Below, in pieces: positions 16,891 through 27,900 of a stretch of 64,000 nt of DNA. The stretch is from contig NZ_JAUSXB010000001.1 of NCBI RefSeq assembly GCF_030823375.1, positions 620,001 through 684,000 of the forward strand. Direction: 5' to 3'. Each line of letters begins with the position of its first letter. Within the stretch, counting starts at the first letter, position 1. Position numbers and translations under genes: made by a program. The stretch comes from Pseudarthrobacter siccitolerans. GTDB taxonomy: Bacteria; Actinomycetota; Actinomycetes; Actinomycetales; Micrococcaceae. The notes beneath the pieces are model-generated. The model did not search any database. It saw only the letters and a list, made by a program, of their open reading frames with translations, and had not been told where the DNA came from.

Positions 16891-18168
16891 TTACGGTTCG
16901 CGGGTGATCAGGAGTTCATGGGCGCCGGCCGCTGCCGCTCCGCGGGATTCCACCACCGCACTGGTGCGCTGCCTCGTTGCTGCATCCGCTTCCGCGCCGG
17001 CACACGGCCCAAGCGGCGCGTCGGCAGCTACCGAACACCAGCGGTAGGGATCGCGAACAATTACCGATGGTGCCCAGGCGAGGTCGGTGGCTGACCATTT
17101 TCCGGCCGCGTCCTGGCCAAACTGCACCCTGACCAGGAGGCCCTCATTGTTGACCACGTACCAGGGTGACAGTTCGGTGATGCCATTGCCGAGGCCGTAC
17201 ACAATCCAGGTTCCTTTGTAGTTTTCTATGGGCAGCACTGAGTGGGTGTGGTGCCCATAGATAAGGTTGAACTGCCCGCTGTCCACCAAGGCGTGCGCAA
17301 CCTCCTGCTGCTGTGTGTTCGGTTCGCTGGCGTACTCCTCTCCGGCATGCATCGCGCCCAGGACGATGTCCGCCCCGAGCTCCCGGGCCTTCACGGCCTT
17401 GGCGATCATGGCCGGGGCGTCCAGCATGTCCACCTGCCACGGGTAGTCCGGGACCAGTCCGTTGAGCCCGTAAGCGGCCTCGATGATTGCTACTTTCGCG
17501 GCGGGCGTCTGCATGATGAGGATCCGCTGGGACTCACTTTCCGTCCGGTAGGAACCTGTGTGTTTCAGGCCGGCAGCATCCAGGGCATCAAGGGTGCGCA
17601 ACAGTCCATCCGTGCCACGGTCGATGGTGTGGTTGCTGCCGGTGGTGCATGCCTGGTAGCCCACATTCCTGGAGGCGGCGATGATCTGCGGTGGAACGTT
17701 GAATGACGGATACCCTGAGAACGGACCCTCGGGGCCGGCCACCGGTGTTTCCTGGTGGCAGACGGCAAGGTCGCTGTTGTTGATGTACCGGCGCTGTCCT
17801 TCGAGCAGTGGCACAAAATCGTAGCCCGGCTTGCCCCCAGCGGCCGCATCCTGCTGCGCCTGCTGCCAGAGCTGGTTGTGGACCAGCATGTCACCGGTGA
17901 CCAGAACCGAAGTGCACCGCAGCACCGGGCAGCCCGGGCCCTTGCCGGCTGTGGGCGTCGGCGTGGGGCTGGGAGCCGGAGCTGACGTGTCTGCACCCGG
18001 GGCTGGCGAACCGGAGACTTGGGAACTGGAAACAGCAGGCCGGGGGGTCTGCCCGTTCTGCTCAGCCACCAGGCCGCAGCCGGCAAGTGCAGCAACCGCG
18101 AACAATGCGCAGACGGTGGCGCCGGCGCGCGCGGCGGCACCGCCCCAACTAATCCCCATAGCGGTCAT
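16891..18168 (-). CDS. CapA-family lipoprotein, poly-gamma-glutamate synthesis type
   Basis: A 425-residue secreted protein. The signal peptide ends in a lipobox, AALAGC, with Cys31, so it should be a lipoprotein. A Ser/Pro/Thr-rich linker (about 40-75) leads into a CapA/PGA_cap metallophosphatase-like domain: LVTGDMLVH, NNSDLAVCHQETPV, TGSNHTIDRGTDGLLRT, VLGAMHAGEEY and IYGHHTHSVLPIE, which carry the conserved metal-binding Asp/Asn/His residues. The family was named from Bacillus capsule synthesis, but in Actinobacteria its role is unclear. Its position beside murT-gatD suggests an envelope function, which is inference. The start is ATG 18168 or 18159; neither has a clear ribosome site. The open frame upstream is antisense to the peptidase gene. 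Confidence 0.82.
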   Translation of the reverse strand: MTAMGISWGGAAARAGATVCALFAVAALAGCGLVAEQNGQTPRPAVSSSQVSGSPAPGADTSAPAPSPTPTPTAGKGPGCPVLRCTSVLVTGDMLVHNQLWQQAQQDAAAGGKPGYDFVPLLEGQRRYINNSDLAVCHQETPVAGPEGPFSGYPSFNVPPQIIAASRNVGYQACTTGSNHTIDRGTDGLLRTLDALDAAGLKHTGSYRTESESQRILIMQTPAAKVAIIEAAYGLNGLVPDYPWQVDMLDAPAMIAKAVKARELGADIVLGAMHAGEEYASEPNTQQQEVAHALVDSGQFNLIYGHHTHSVLPIENYKGTWIVYGLGNGITELSPWYVVNNEGLLVRVQFGQDAAGKWSATDLAWAPSVIVRDPYRWCSVAADAPLGPCAGAEADAATRQRTSAVVESRGAAAAGAHELLITREP

Positions 18169-18243
18169 TCTAGGTCTGTCGCCGGCCGCCACGGGCATTT
18201 GCGGGTCGTTGAGAAGGCGTGGCCCATGTGGAAGATTTGCGTC

Positions 18244-20256
18244 ATGACAAACCCCCTCCTTCGTCCCAGCCCGCTTCCGTTCGGCCTGCCTCCCTTCCCG
18301 GAAATCCAGGCTTCCCACTACGCGGAGGCCGCGGAGGCTGGATTCGGGGAGCACCTGGCCGAAATCCAGGCCATTGCGGAGAACCCTGTTCCCGCCACCT
18401 TTGAGAACACGGCCGTGGCCATGGAACGTTCCGGGCAGTTGCTGCAGAGGACCGCCGCGGCGTTCTTCACACTCGTGTCCGCGGACGCATCGGATGCAAT
18501 CCGGGATCTTGAAACGGAACTGTCCCCGCGCTTTTCGGCCCACCAGGACGAGGTTTTCCTGAACCGGGCGCTTTACGAGCGCTTTGCAGCCATCGACATC
18601 TCGGGCCTTGATGACGAGTCGGAACGCCTGGTGGAGGAGTATCTGAAGGAGTTCCGGCAGTCCGGTATCCAGCTGGACGGGCCGGGGCAGGAGCGGCTCA
18701 GGGAACTCAATGCGGAGCTCTCCCGGTTGGGCACCGAGTTCGGCCAGCGGGTCAAGGAAGGGATGAAGTCGGCAGCCCTCCTGCTTGATGATGCCGAGGA
18801 CCTGACAGGTATGCCTGCGGAGGACGTGGACCGGGCCGCGGAGGCTGCCCGGGCCGCGGGGCACGACGGGAAGTTCCTCCTGACGCTGATCCAGCCCACC
18901 AACCAGCCCGCCCTCGCCGTCCTCGAGAACCGGGACATCCGCCGTCGGGTCTTTGAGGCCTCGGCGGCCCGCGGCAGCAGCGGCGGAAGCCTGGACGTCC
19001 TGGAGGCCGCCAGGTCCATGGCGGGCCTGCGCGCGGAGAAGGCCGCCCTGCTGGGCTTCGCCAACTACGCCGAACTGGTGGTTGACCGCCAAACCGCACC
19101 CGATTTCGAGTCGGTCCAGTCGATGCTGAACCGCATGGCGCCGGCCGCCGTACGCAACGCCGACCGCGAGGCTGCAGCACTTGCGGAGGCAGCCGGCCAC
19201 CCCCTGGAGGCCTGGGACTGGGCCTATTACTCCGCGAAGGTACGGCGGGAAAAATACGAAGTGGACGAGCAGGCCCTCCGCCCGTATTTCGAGCTGGACC
19301 GGGTCCTCACTGATGGGGTCTTCTTCGCCGCAACATCCCTTTACGGCATCACCTTCCACGAGCGGACGGACCTGGCCGGCTACCACCCGGATGTCCGCGT
19401 CTGGGAGGTGCGGAACGAGGACGGCAGTGCCCTTGGCCTGTTCCTGGGTGACTACTACTCGCGTGAGTCCAAGCGCGGAGGTGCCTGGATGAATTCGCTG
19501 ATGGAACAGTCGGAACTGCTGGGGACCGCACCCGTGGTCATCAACAACCTGAACATCTCCAAGCCCCCGGCCGGCGAACCCACGCTGCTGACCCTCGACG
19601 AACTGCGGACCACGTTCCACGAGTTCGGCCATGCCCTGCACGGGCTGTTCTCCAGCGTGACCTATCCGAGGTTCTCCGGCACAGCTGTTCCCCGCGACTT
19701 CGTGGAGTACCCGTCCCAGGTCAACGAAATGTGGATCCTGTGGCCGGAGGTGCTTGCCAACTACGCGAAGCACCACAAAACCGGGCAGCCTCTCCCCCAG
19801 GACATCGTGAACAAACTCAGCGAATCGCGGCTGTGGGGTGAGGGCTTCGCCACCACCGAGTACCTGGGAGCGGCCCTGCTGGACCTGGCCTGGCATGTCC
19901 TGGGAGCCGGCGAGGTACCTGAGGACGCCGTGGCCTTCGAGGACAAAGCCCTCGCCGCGGCCGGCATCGCCCACGCCCTGATACCGCCGCGTTACCGTAC
20001 GGGATACTTCCAGCACATCTTCGCCGGGGCAGGCTACGCGGCGGGCTACTACTCCTACATCTGGAGCGAGGTACTGGACGCCGAAACGGTGGACTGGTTC
20101 ACCGAGAACGGCGGCATGACCCGGGCCAACGGAGAACGTTTCCGGCAGGAGCTCCTGTCCCGCGGAAACAGCAGGGATCCCCTGGAGTCGTTCCGGACCC
20201 TCCGCGGCCGCGAAGCCAAACTAGAGCCCCTCCTAAAACGCCGCGGCCTGGAGTAA
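18244..20256 (+). CDS. M3 family oligopeptidase (peptidyl-dipeptidase Dcp type)
   Basis: Zinc metallopeptidase of 670 residues from ATG 18244 (GGAAG about 9 nt upstream). The M3 signature HEFGH is at 459-463 within [18 protein letters not shown], and the third zinc ligand is probably in [13 protein letters not shown]. Length and overall pattern ([14 protein letters not shown] near the start, [37 protein letters not shown]-like region near the end) fit Dcp rather than PepF. No signal peptide is seen, so it likely degrades small peptides in the cytoplasm. It diverges from the capA-like gene by 75 bp. Confidence 0.93.
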   Translation: [670 protein letters not shown]

Positions 20257-20285
20257 CCCCGCTCCCCCACCCCACTTAAAGAAGT

Positions 20286-20330
20286 ACGACGCCGGTCCCC
20301 CACCAGAGAAAGGTGAGGAACCGGCGTCGT
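20286..20330 (+). terminator. Hairpin downstream of the M3 peptidase gene
   Basis: ACGACGCCGGT (20286-20296) pairs with ACCGGCGTCGT (20320-20330) over 11 bp, with an inner CACC/GGTG pairing at 20301-20304 and 20312-20315. It lies 30 bp past the stop. The rest of the gap to pdxS (20331-20485) shows nothing further that I can support. Confidence 0.6.
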
Positions 20331-20485
20331 TGTTCAAGAAAGCCAAAGAAACGGCCGAAGGGCGGCGTTATCCGGCAGCGCGCGTAAAAGGGGCCCCGTG
20401 CCGCAAGCAGCTACTTAGCCGCAAACAATGCACGGGGAATAGCGCGCCGAGGATGACGCCGTCCGGCGCACCCAGGCGATGAGAG

Positions 20486-21412
20486 CTACCAGCCGCGCTC
20501 GGCCAGGCGGTGCGGCTGGGGGATCTCGTCGACGTTGATGCCAACCATGGCTTCGCCCAGCCCGCGGGAGGCCTTGGCGATGACGTCGGGGTCATCGAAG
20601 AAGGTGGTGGCCTTCACGACGGCGGCGGCGCGCTGGGCGGGGTTGCCGGACTTGAAGATGCCGGAGCCGACGAAGACGCCGTCAGCGCCGAGCTGCATCA
20701 TCATGGCGGCGTCGGCCGGGGTGGCAATGCCGCCGGCGGTGAACAGCACCACGGGAAGCTTGCCGGCAGCGGCGACTTCCTTGACCAGTTCGTACGGGGC
20801 CTGCAGTTCCTTGGCGGCGACGTACAGCTCGTCCTGGGGCAGGGCAGCGAGCTTGGCGATCTCGGAGCGGATCTGGCGCATGTGGCCGGTGGCGTTCGAG
20901 ACGTCGCCGGTGCCGGCCTCGCCCTTGGAACGGATCATCGCAGCGCCCTCGTTGATGCGGCGCAGCGCCTCACCGAGGTTGGTGGCACCGCAGACGAACG
21001 GAACCTTGAAGTTCCACTTGTCGATGTGGTTGACGTAGTCGGCCGGGGTGAGGACCTCGGACTCGTCAATGTAGTCCACGCCCAGTGACTGCAGGATCTG
21101 GGCCTCGACGAAGTGGCCGATGCGGGCCTTGGCCATCACGGGAATGGACACGGCGTCGATGATCTGGTCGATCATGTCCGGATCGGACATCCGGGACACG
21201 CCGCCCTGGGCGCGGATATCGGCCGGAACTCGTTCCAGCGCCATCACAGCGACAGCACCGGCGTCTTCGGCGATGCGGGCCTGTTCGACGTTGACGACGT
21301 CCATGATGACGCCGCCCTTGAGCATCTCAGCCATGCCCCGCTTCACGCGGCTGCTGCCCGTGACGCTGTTCGCGGACGAACCGGCCTCGTTGCTTACATC
21401 AGGTGTAGACAC
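20486..21412 (-). CDS. pdxS: Pyridoxal 5'-phosphate synthase lyase subunit PdxS
   Basis: PLP synthase core enzyme that condenses ribose 5-phosphate, glyceraldehyde 3-phosphate and ammonia from PdxT. GTG 21412 is chosen because AGGGG sits 5-6 nt upstream; this gives 308 residues, normal for the family. Landmarks: [23 protein letters not shown], the active-site Lys in [17 protein letters not shown], and the phosphate/second-lysine region [30 protein letters not shown]. It is separated from pdxT by four unrelated genes. pgsA lies upstream on the same strand after 145 bp. Confidence 0.96.
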   Translation of the reverse strand: MSTPDVSNEAGSSANSVTGSSRVKRGMAEMLKGGVIMDVVNVEQARIAEDAGAVAVMALERVPADIRAQGGVSRMSDPDMIDQIIDAVSIPVMAKARIGHFVEAQILQSLGVDYIDESEVLTPADYVNHIDKWNFKVPFVCGATNLGEALRRINEGAAMIRSKGEAGTGDVSNATGHMRQIRSEIAKLAALPQDELYVAAKELQAPYELVKEVAAAGKLPVVLFTAGGIATPADAAMMMQLGADGVFVGSGIFKSGNPAQRAAAVVKATTFFDDPDVIAKASRGLGEAMVGINVDEIPQPHRLAERGW

Positions 21413-21557
21413 AAAAACCCCTATGGGTAGATAGATGACCTTCGCCGGGCGTGCAGGGCGGCACGGAGATGCCACGTTTACACACACCGGGTTGCCGGAT
21501 CCATTGACCGGGCAGTCCTAATACTAGTCTCACCGCGGCCGGGCGGCTTAATTCGTG

Positions 21558-22181
21558 TTAATCAGCCGGCGAGGGTTCCGCAAGCGCCTGGCGGCGTACG
21601 GAAATTACGCGCTGAACCACTGTGATGAAGCTGGCGAGGGCGAGCAGCGCGAGTGTCACCAGCAACACCACGCCGGGAAGCCCCAGGCCGGTAAATCCGG
21701 TGACCACGAGGACCGAGACCAGGCGTTCGGCCCGTTCGGCGATGCCCACGTTGGCGGTGAAGCCTAGTGATTCAGCTTTGGCCCTGGCGTAGGAAACCAC
21801 CATGCCCAGGACGAGGCAGACGGTGGCTGCCATGGCGATGGGGACGTTGGCCCCGCCGGTGAAGAACCAGACGGCGAGTCCGGCGAACAGGGCGCCGTCG
21901 GCGATCCGGTCCAGGGTGGAGTCGAGGAAGTTGCCCCACCGGCCGCCCACCGCCTGCATCCTGGCCATGATGCCATCGAGGACATCGGAGAAGATGAAGG
22001 CGGTGATGAACAGTGTTCCCCACCAGAGCTGACCGAGGGGGTAGAAGACGAGGGCTCCCACCACCACCCCGGCCGTGCCGATGATGGTGACGGCGTCGGG
22101 TGAAACGCCCATGCGGAGAAGCCAACGGGCAACCGGGGTGAACAGTGCGGTGAAGAACCCGCGCGCGTGCTTATTCAGCAT
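21558..22181 (-). CDS. pgsA: CDP-alcohol phosphatidyltransferase, PgsA/PIP-synthase type
   Basis: Integral membrane phospholipid synthase of 207 residues. The CDP-alcohol phosphotransferase motif is complete: Asp66, Asp69-Gly70, Ala73-Arg74, Gly83, Asp87 and Asp91 (SDVLDGIMARM to GNFLDSTLD). In Actinobacteria the gene between HIT and pdxS usually encodes phosphatidylinositol phosphate synthase, the first step towards PI and PI-mannosides; that assignment is from context. Start ATG 22181 lies inside the HIT gene end (11-bp overlap), with GGGGAG upstream. Several membrane helices follow. Confidence 0.9.
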   Translation of the reverse strand: MLNKHARGFFTALFTPVARWLLRMGVSPDAVTIIGTAGVVVGALVFYPLGQLWWGTLFITAFIFSDVLDGIMARMQAVGGRWGNFLDSTLDRIADGALFAGLAVWFFTGGANVPIAMAATVCLVLGMVVSYARAKAESLGFTANVGIAERAERLVSVLVVTGFTGLGLPGVVLLVTLALLALASFITVVQRVISVRRQALAEPSPAD

Positions 22182-22761
22182 CCGTCTCCCCGGGCCAGGC
22201 GTCGGCGACCTGCTGGCGGACCTCGTCAAGGGTCTGCGTGATCGCCTTGGTCTGGGCGATGATCGGGAAGAAGTTCCCGTCGCCGCCCCACCGGGGAACG
22301 ATGTGCTGGTGCAGGTGTGCGGCGATGCCGGCCCCGCCCACCACCCCCTGGTTCATGCCCAGGTTGAAACCGCCCGGATTGGACACTTTCCGCAGGACCC
22401 GCATGGCGGTCTGGGTGAGCTCGGCGAACTCCGCCGTCTCCTCCACCGTCAGGTCGGTGTAGTCCGGGATGTGGCGGTAGGGGCAGACCAAAAGATGCCC
22501 GGGGTTGTACGGAAAGAGGTTCAGCACCACGTAGCAGGTCCTGCCCCGGTGAACGATGAGTGCGTCCTCGTCAGTACGTGCGGGGCCAACGCAGAAGGGG
22601 CAATCGTTTTCGTTCTTGAACTGGTGCTGGCCGCCCTTGATGTAGGCCATCCGGTGCGGAGTCCACAGGCGCTGGAAAGCGTCCGGGACACCGGCGAGGT
22701 CAAAGTCGTCGGTGACGCCGGCATCCCCTGGATATCCTGCGCCTGTGTTCTCCTGCACCAT
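22171..22761 (-). CDS. HIT family nucleotide hydrolase/phosphorylase
   Basis: A 196-residue histidine-triad protein. The catalytic motif HxHxH is His149, His151, His153 in AAHLHQHIVPRW, preceded by GFNLGMNQG and LNLFPYNPGHLLVCPYRHI. A CPFC pair at 54-57 may be half of a metal site. The mycobacterial homologue at this location acts as an Ap4A phosphorylase, so a dinucleoside polyphosphate role is likely here but is inferred by synteny. It is coupled to pgsA by an overlap and follows thrS by 15 bp. Confidence 0.9.
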   Translation of the reverse strand: MVQENTGAGYPGDAGVTDDFDLAGVPDAFQRLWTPHRMAYIKGGQHQFKNENDCPFCVGPARTDEDALIVHRGRTCYVVLNLFPYNPGHLLVCPYRHIPDYTDLTVEETAEFAELTQTAMRVLRKVSNPGGFNLGMNQGVVGGAGIAAHLHQHIVPRWGGDGNFFPIIAQTKAITQTLDEVRQQVADAWPGETDAE

Positions 22762-22776
22762 AATGTTCCGTATCCG

Positions 22777-24786
22777 CTAGCTGGTCCGGTTACGGACGGC
22801 TTCCGTGATCCGCTTGACTGCCTCTTCAACGGGCACGCCGTTGTCCTGGCTTCCGTCGCGGAAGCGGAATGAGACAGCACCCGCTTCGGCATCGTCACCG
22901 CCGGCAATCAGCACAAACGGGATCTTGTCCTTGCTGGCGGTGCGGATCTTCTTGGGGAACCGGTCAGAGGACGTATCCACCTCGGCACGGATGCCTGCGG
23001 CCTTAAGCTGGTCGACGACGTCGAACATGTACTCGTTGAATGTCTCCGCCACGGGGATGCCCACCACCTGGACAGGTGCGAGCCACGCCGGGAAGGCTCC
23101 CGCGTAGTGCTCGGTGAGCACACCCATGAACCGCTCCACCGATCCGAACAGTGCACGGTGGATCATGACCGGACGCTGGCGGGTGCCATCGGCGGCCTGG
23201 AATTCCAGTTCGAAGCGCTCGGGCAGGTTGAAGTCCAGCTGGATGGTGGACATCTGCCACGTGCGGCCCAGCGCGTCCTTCGCCTGGACGGAGATCTTGG
23301 GACCGTAGAAGGCTGCTCCACCCGGATCCGGCACGAGTTCCAGCCCGGATTCCTGCGCCACCTCCGCGAGGGTCCTGGTGGCTTCATCCCAGGCGGCGTC
23401 GTCACCGACGTATTTTTCCGGGTCCTTAGTGGACAGTTCCAGGTAGAAATCGTTGAGCCCGTAGTCCTTGAGCAGGTCCAGGACGAAGTTCAGGGTCTTG
23501 GTAAGTTCGTCCTTCATCTGCTCACGGGTGCAATAGATGTGGGCGTCATCCTGTGTCATGCCGCGCACACGGGTGAGGCCGTGCACCACACCGGACTTCT
23601 CGTACCGGTAAACCGACCCGAATTCGAACAGGCGCAGCGGCAGCTCGCGGTATGAGCGCCCGCGGGACCGGAAGATGAGGTTGTGCATGGGGCAGTTCAT
23701 CGGCTTCAGGTAGTAATCCTGGCCGGGCTTGCGCACGGTGCCGTCCTCGTTGAGCTCGGCATCGACGTGCATGGCCGGGAACATGCCGTCCTTGTACCAG
23801 TCAAGGTGGCCGGAGACTTCGTAGAGGTGGCCCTTGGTGATGTGCGGCGTGTAGACGAACTCGTAGCCCGCCTCAACGTGGCGCTGCCTGGAGTAGTCCT
23901 CCATCTCCTTGCGGATGATGCCGCCCTTGGGATGGAAAACAGGAAGGCCTGAGCCCAGTTCGTCCGGGAAGGAGAACAGGTCCAGTTCGGAGCCGAGCTT
24001 GCGGTGGTCGCGGCGTTCAGCCTCGGCGATGCGTTCCTGGTACGCCTTAAGGGCGTCCCTGGTGGGCCAGGCCGTGCCGTAGATCCGCTGCAGCTGCTGG
24101 TTCTTCTGGTTTCCCAGCCAGTAGGCCGAGGAAGAGCGGGTGAGCGCGAAGGCGTTGGAGATCATCTTGGTGTTGGGCAGGTGCGGGCCGCGGCAGAGAT
24201 CGCACCAGACAGTGGTCCCTTCCTTGCGCTCAACGTTGTCGTAAATGGTGATATCGCCGGCGCCGACCTCAACGCTGACGCCCTCGCCTGCTTCGGCGGC
24301 ATCGTTTTTCTTGCCCAGGAGTTCAAGCTTGTAGGGCTCGTTCTTCATCGCTTCGCGGGCCTCGTCCTCGGAGACGACGCGGCGGACGAACTTCTGGTTC
24401 TGGTTGACGATCTTGAGCATCATCTTTTCGAGGGTTTTGAGGTCCTCGGGAGTGAAGGGCTCGGCCACGTCAAAGTCGAAGTAGAAGCCGTCAGTGATAT
24501 ACGGGCCGATGCCCAGCTTGGCGTCGGGGCGCAGCTGCTGGACAGCCTGGGCCATCACGTGGGCCGTGGAGTGGCGGAGCACGTTCAGCCCGTCCGGTGA
24601 ATCGATGGTGACACCCTCAACCTCGGCGCCTTCCGGCAGCTGCTGGTCCAGGTCCTTCAGCTCGCCATTGACGCGGGCTACAACAACATCACGGCGCTCA
24701 AAGAAGAGTTCCGCACCGGTTGTCCCGGTAGTCACCTTGGTCTCTTCGCCATCGACGAGAAGGGTGATCTGCTGGGCATCTGACAC
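22777..24786 (-). CDS. thrS: Threonyl-tRNA synthetase
   Basis: A 669-residue class II synthetase. Domain order: TGS (1-65), the editing/second additional domain with [13 protein letters not shown], catalytic core with [55 protein letters not shown] (motif 2 region) and [27 protein letters not shown] (motif 3), then the anticodon-binding domain. The GTG start at 24786 has GGAGA about 6 nt upstream. The 116-bp upstream region has no recognisable T-box. It heads the thrS-HIT-pgsA unit. Confidence 0.97.
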   Translation of the reverse strand: MSDAQQITLLVDGEETKVTTGTTGAELFFERRDVVVARVNGELKDLDQQLPEGAEVEGVTIDSPDGLNVLRHSTAHVMAQAVQQLRPDAKLGIGPYITDGFYFDFDVAEPFTPEDLKTLEKMMLKIVNQNQKFVRRVVSEDEAREAMKNEPYKLELLGKKNDAAEAGEGVSVEVGAGDITIYDNVERKEGTTVWCDLCRGPHLPNTKMISNAFALTRSSSAYWLGNQKNQQLQRIYGTAWPTRDALKAYQERIAEAERRDHRKLGSELDLFSFPDELGSGLPVFHPKGGIIRKEMEDYSRQRHVEAGYEFVYTPHITKGHLYEVSGHLDWYKDGMFPAMHVDAELNEDGTVRKPGQDYYLKPMNCPMHNLIFRSRGRSYRELPLRLFEFGSVYRYEKSGVVHGLTRVRGMTQDDAHIYCTREQMKDELTKTLNFVLDLLKDYGLNDFYLELSTKDPEKYVGDDAAWDEATRTLAEVAQESGLELVPDPGGAAFYGPKISVQAKDALGRTWQMSTIQLDFNLPERFELEFQAADGTRQRPVMIHRALFGSVERFMGVLTEHYAGAFPAWLAPVQVVGIPVAETFNEYMFDVVDQLKAAGIRAEVDTSSDRFPKKIRTASKDKIPFVLIAGGDDAEAGAVSFRFRDGSQDNGVPVEEAVKRITEAVRNRTS

Positions 24787-24902
24787 GGGTGTCTCCTATT
24801 CAAAGTTAAGGCTTCATAGCTTGTGGCATACGGGGACCACAGCCAGCCACCGTCAATGCTATCGGTTCCGTGAAGGGCCGGCCAAAGCGGCACACGGCAG
24901 AG

Positions 24903-27900
24903 TCAACCGCTAAAACCGGTAATTGCCAGGGTCCTGCTGATCCCGTCCAGGGGATGCGGGACGTCAGCGGGTTGGTCCGCTGGAGTCGGGAAAGGCAAGG
25001 TTTCGGTGCGGCTGAGGTCCCAGGCCATGCTGGCGCTGATGCTGATGCCCCGCGGACCCGTCCTCCTGGTGGTGCCCCGGATGAGCAGCAGCCTGGTTCC
25101 GAACAGGAGCAGCCCGGCATTTTCCTGGGCTTCGTGAAAGAACACCGAGTCGACGCAGCCGGTGCCATCATCAATGCTGATGAACACCACCCTCCTGCCT
25201 CCCCGCATGGGCGGTGTTTGGGTGGCTACCCGCACCCCGGCCACCAGGACCTCGGTCCCGTTGCGCAGGCCCAGGAGCTTGTCCGCCGTAGTCACACCAA
25301 GCCTGTCCAGCGTGGGGCGGTGGCTCTCCATCAGGTGGCTGCTGACGTCAACGGCCATCAGGTCCAGCTCAGCCCGGACATTCTCGACGAGGGTAGGCGC
25401 GGGCAGCCCAGGTTTGACGTTGCGCAGCTCTACATCGCCCAGGGGAAGGGACAGCTGCCCCTCAAGCACCTCGACGCCCTTCCGTCCGCTGCCTGCATTC
25501 TGCAGCCGCTGCAGGTGCTGGACCAGGTCTGCCCGGTTGGCCATTCCGCCCGCCTCGCGGTGGAGGGAATCAAAAGCACCCAGCTGGGCCAGGCGTTTAA
25601 TGCTGGGCTTGCTCAACCGCGAGCGCGCCCGGAGGTCTGCCAGGGAATCGTACGGCTGGCCGGCAACAATCCTTTTCAGCTCGGTGGCGGACAACCCGTA
25701 AATCCCGTTCAGGCTCAGTCGGATTCCGAGCTTCCCGGCATCCGGGCCCTGCCGGATCCGTTCCACCCGGTACTCCCCTTTGCTGAGGTTGATGTCCAGG
25801 GGAAGGATGGGAATCCCCAGCCGCCTGGCCTCCGCCACCAGCAGCCGCTTGGGATACATGCCCGGATCGTGCTCCCACAGGCCCGCCAGGAAGGCTTCAG
25901 GGTGGTGCGTTTTCAGCCAAGCTGATTGATAGGTGGGCACCGCGAAGGCCGCCCCGTGGGCTTTGCAGAACCCAAAGCTGGCAAAGGACTTCAGGGTTTG
26001 CCATACCTTGTCAATGACGTCGGGGGAAAAGTCCTTGGCCTTTGCATGCTTGCGGAAGTACTCTTCCACCTGGAATTCCCCGACCTCGTTGCTGAGGGCC
26101 CGCCGGAATTCATCGGCCTTCGCAAGCCCGCAGCCGGTCATCACGTCGAATGTCCTCAGGATTTGCTCGTGGAAAACCGTCACTCCGTGGGTTTCCTGAA
26201 GCACCGGCTTCAGGAGCGGGTGGGGGTAGACCTCCGGGGCAAACCCATGGCGGTGCTCCAGGAAGGGCCGCACCATATCCGATTTCATGGGTCCCGGGCG
26301 GAACAGCGAAATATCGATGATGAGGTCATTGAACTCCCGGGGCGCCATCTTGCCGATCAGTTCGCGCTGCCCGGGGGATTCAATCTGGAAGCAGCCCAGG
26401 GTGTGGGTGCTCCGGATGAGTTCAAAGGTGGGCTCATCGTCCAGGGGAATGGCGTTGAGGTCGATGTGCCCGTTATCAGCAATGAAGTCCGGCCCGGTCC
26501 CGTCAGGCCCGGCGCCATGGCCGCCCGCTGCCACTACATCCTTCTTGGAGGGATGGATCCGGATGATCTCCCGGACGGCAAACGCCATGGCGCTTTGCAT
26601 CCTCACGCCCAGGACATCGAGCTTGAGCATGCCCATGGGATCCATGTCGTGCTTATCGAACTGGCTCATGGGCAGTCCCAGGCCGCTGGGCTGTACAGGG
26701 GTGCGGTCCAGCAGGGTGGCGTCACCCAGGATCACGCCGCACGGATGCATGGAAATGTGCCGCGGCAACCGGTCCAGGCGTTCGGTCAGGTCCACCAGCA
26801 GGTCCAGTTGCTGGTTGCCGTGGGAATCCCGCTGTTCCACCCTGCCGGCAAATTCCCTCAGCTCGGGCTTCTCCTGCAGTGCTTCACGGAACTTGGAGGC
26901 CGAGAACCGCCACAACTGCTTGGCAATGTCCCCCACGTCGCCGTCATCCATCCCCAACGCAAGGCCTGCGTCACGCACTGCACCCCGCGCCCGGTAGCCG
27001 TTCTGCATGCTCATGAGCGTGACGCGTTCCTTACCAAAGCGTTCAAAAATCCGGTGGTACACGTTATGCCGCTCGGCGCTTTCGACGTCGATATCGATAT
27101 CGGGCAACGTGGCCCGGTCCTGGGAAAGGAAACGTTCGAAGATGAGGTCGTGCTGCAGCGGATTTACCTGGCTGACGTCAATGAGGTAGTTGACCAGGCT
27201 GGAGGCTCCGGAGCCCCGGGCGGCTGCCCGCACCCCCATCTCCTGGATCATGCGCGAAACCTCCGCCACAGTGAGGAAGTAGGAGGAAAACCCCAGGTTC
27301 CGGATGATGCCCAGCTCATGGTCAAGCCGGCGGAGCATTTCCTTTTCGCTGTTCCCGGCGATTCCGGGGAACCTCCTGCCGATCCCCGCCCTGCAGCGCT
27401 GCACCAGTTCCACGTGCGGATCCTGGCTGATCCCAATGACCGCAGCTTCCGGGACCACCGGCTGCTTCCACCCCATGTCAGAAACAGGATCAATCCTGCA
27501 GACATCGGCGAGCGCCTCTGTTTGTGCCATGAGCCTGTTAAGGTCTTCGGCACCATAGCCTGCTGCGGAGATGATTTCCTTACCCAGCTGCAGCATCTGA
27601 TGCGAGGATTTCAGCCAGCCCTGGCCGTTGGGTTGCAGCAGTGGTTCCTGGGCCAGTTCCGGAAGGGATTTCAGGGTCCGCGCGGAATCCAGTACGTCTG
27701 CGGTTGCGGCGCCGTCCTCCGCGCAGTACCGGACCGCATTGCTGAGGATTGCCGGGACGTTGTGTTCTTCTGCGAGTTTGAGCATCCGGACGGCATGCGC
27801 CGTGCTCAGCGGTTTTCCCGGGGCGCTGAGTTGGGAAACGGTCTCGGCTACAACAGTTCCTGCGGGCATGGCGTCCAGCCACTGCTTGAAAAGGGTGCGC

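Noticed and set aside
16891..20016. A 1041-residue leftward open frame spanning the CapA-like gene and beyond
   Set aside because: Only 16891-18168 carries CapA motifs and a signal peptide; the rest is antisense to the M3 peptidase gene in a high-GC frame.
24787..24902. T-box leader before thrS
   Set aside because: No T-box core sequence or tRNA-matching specifier loop is visible on the minus strand.
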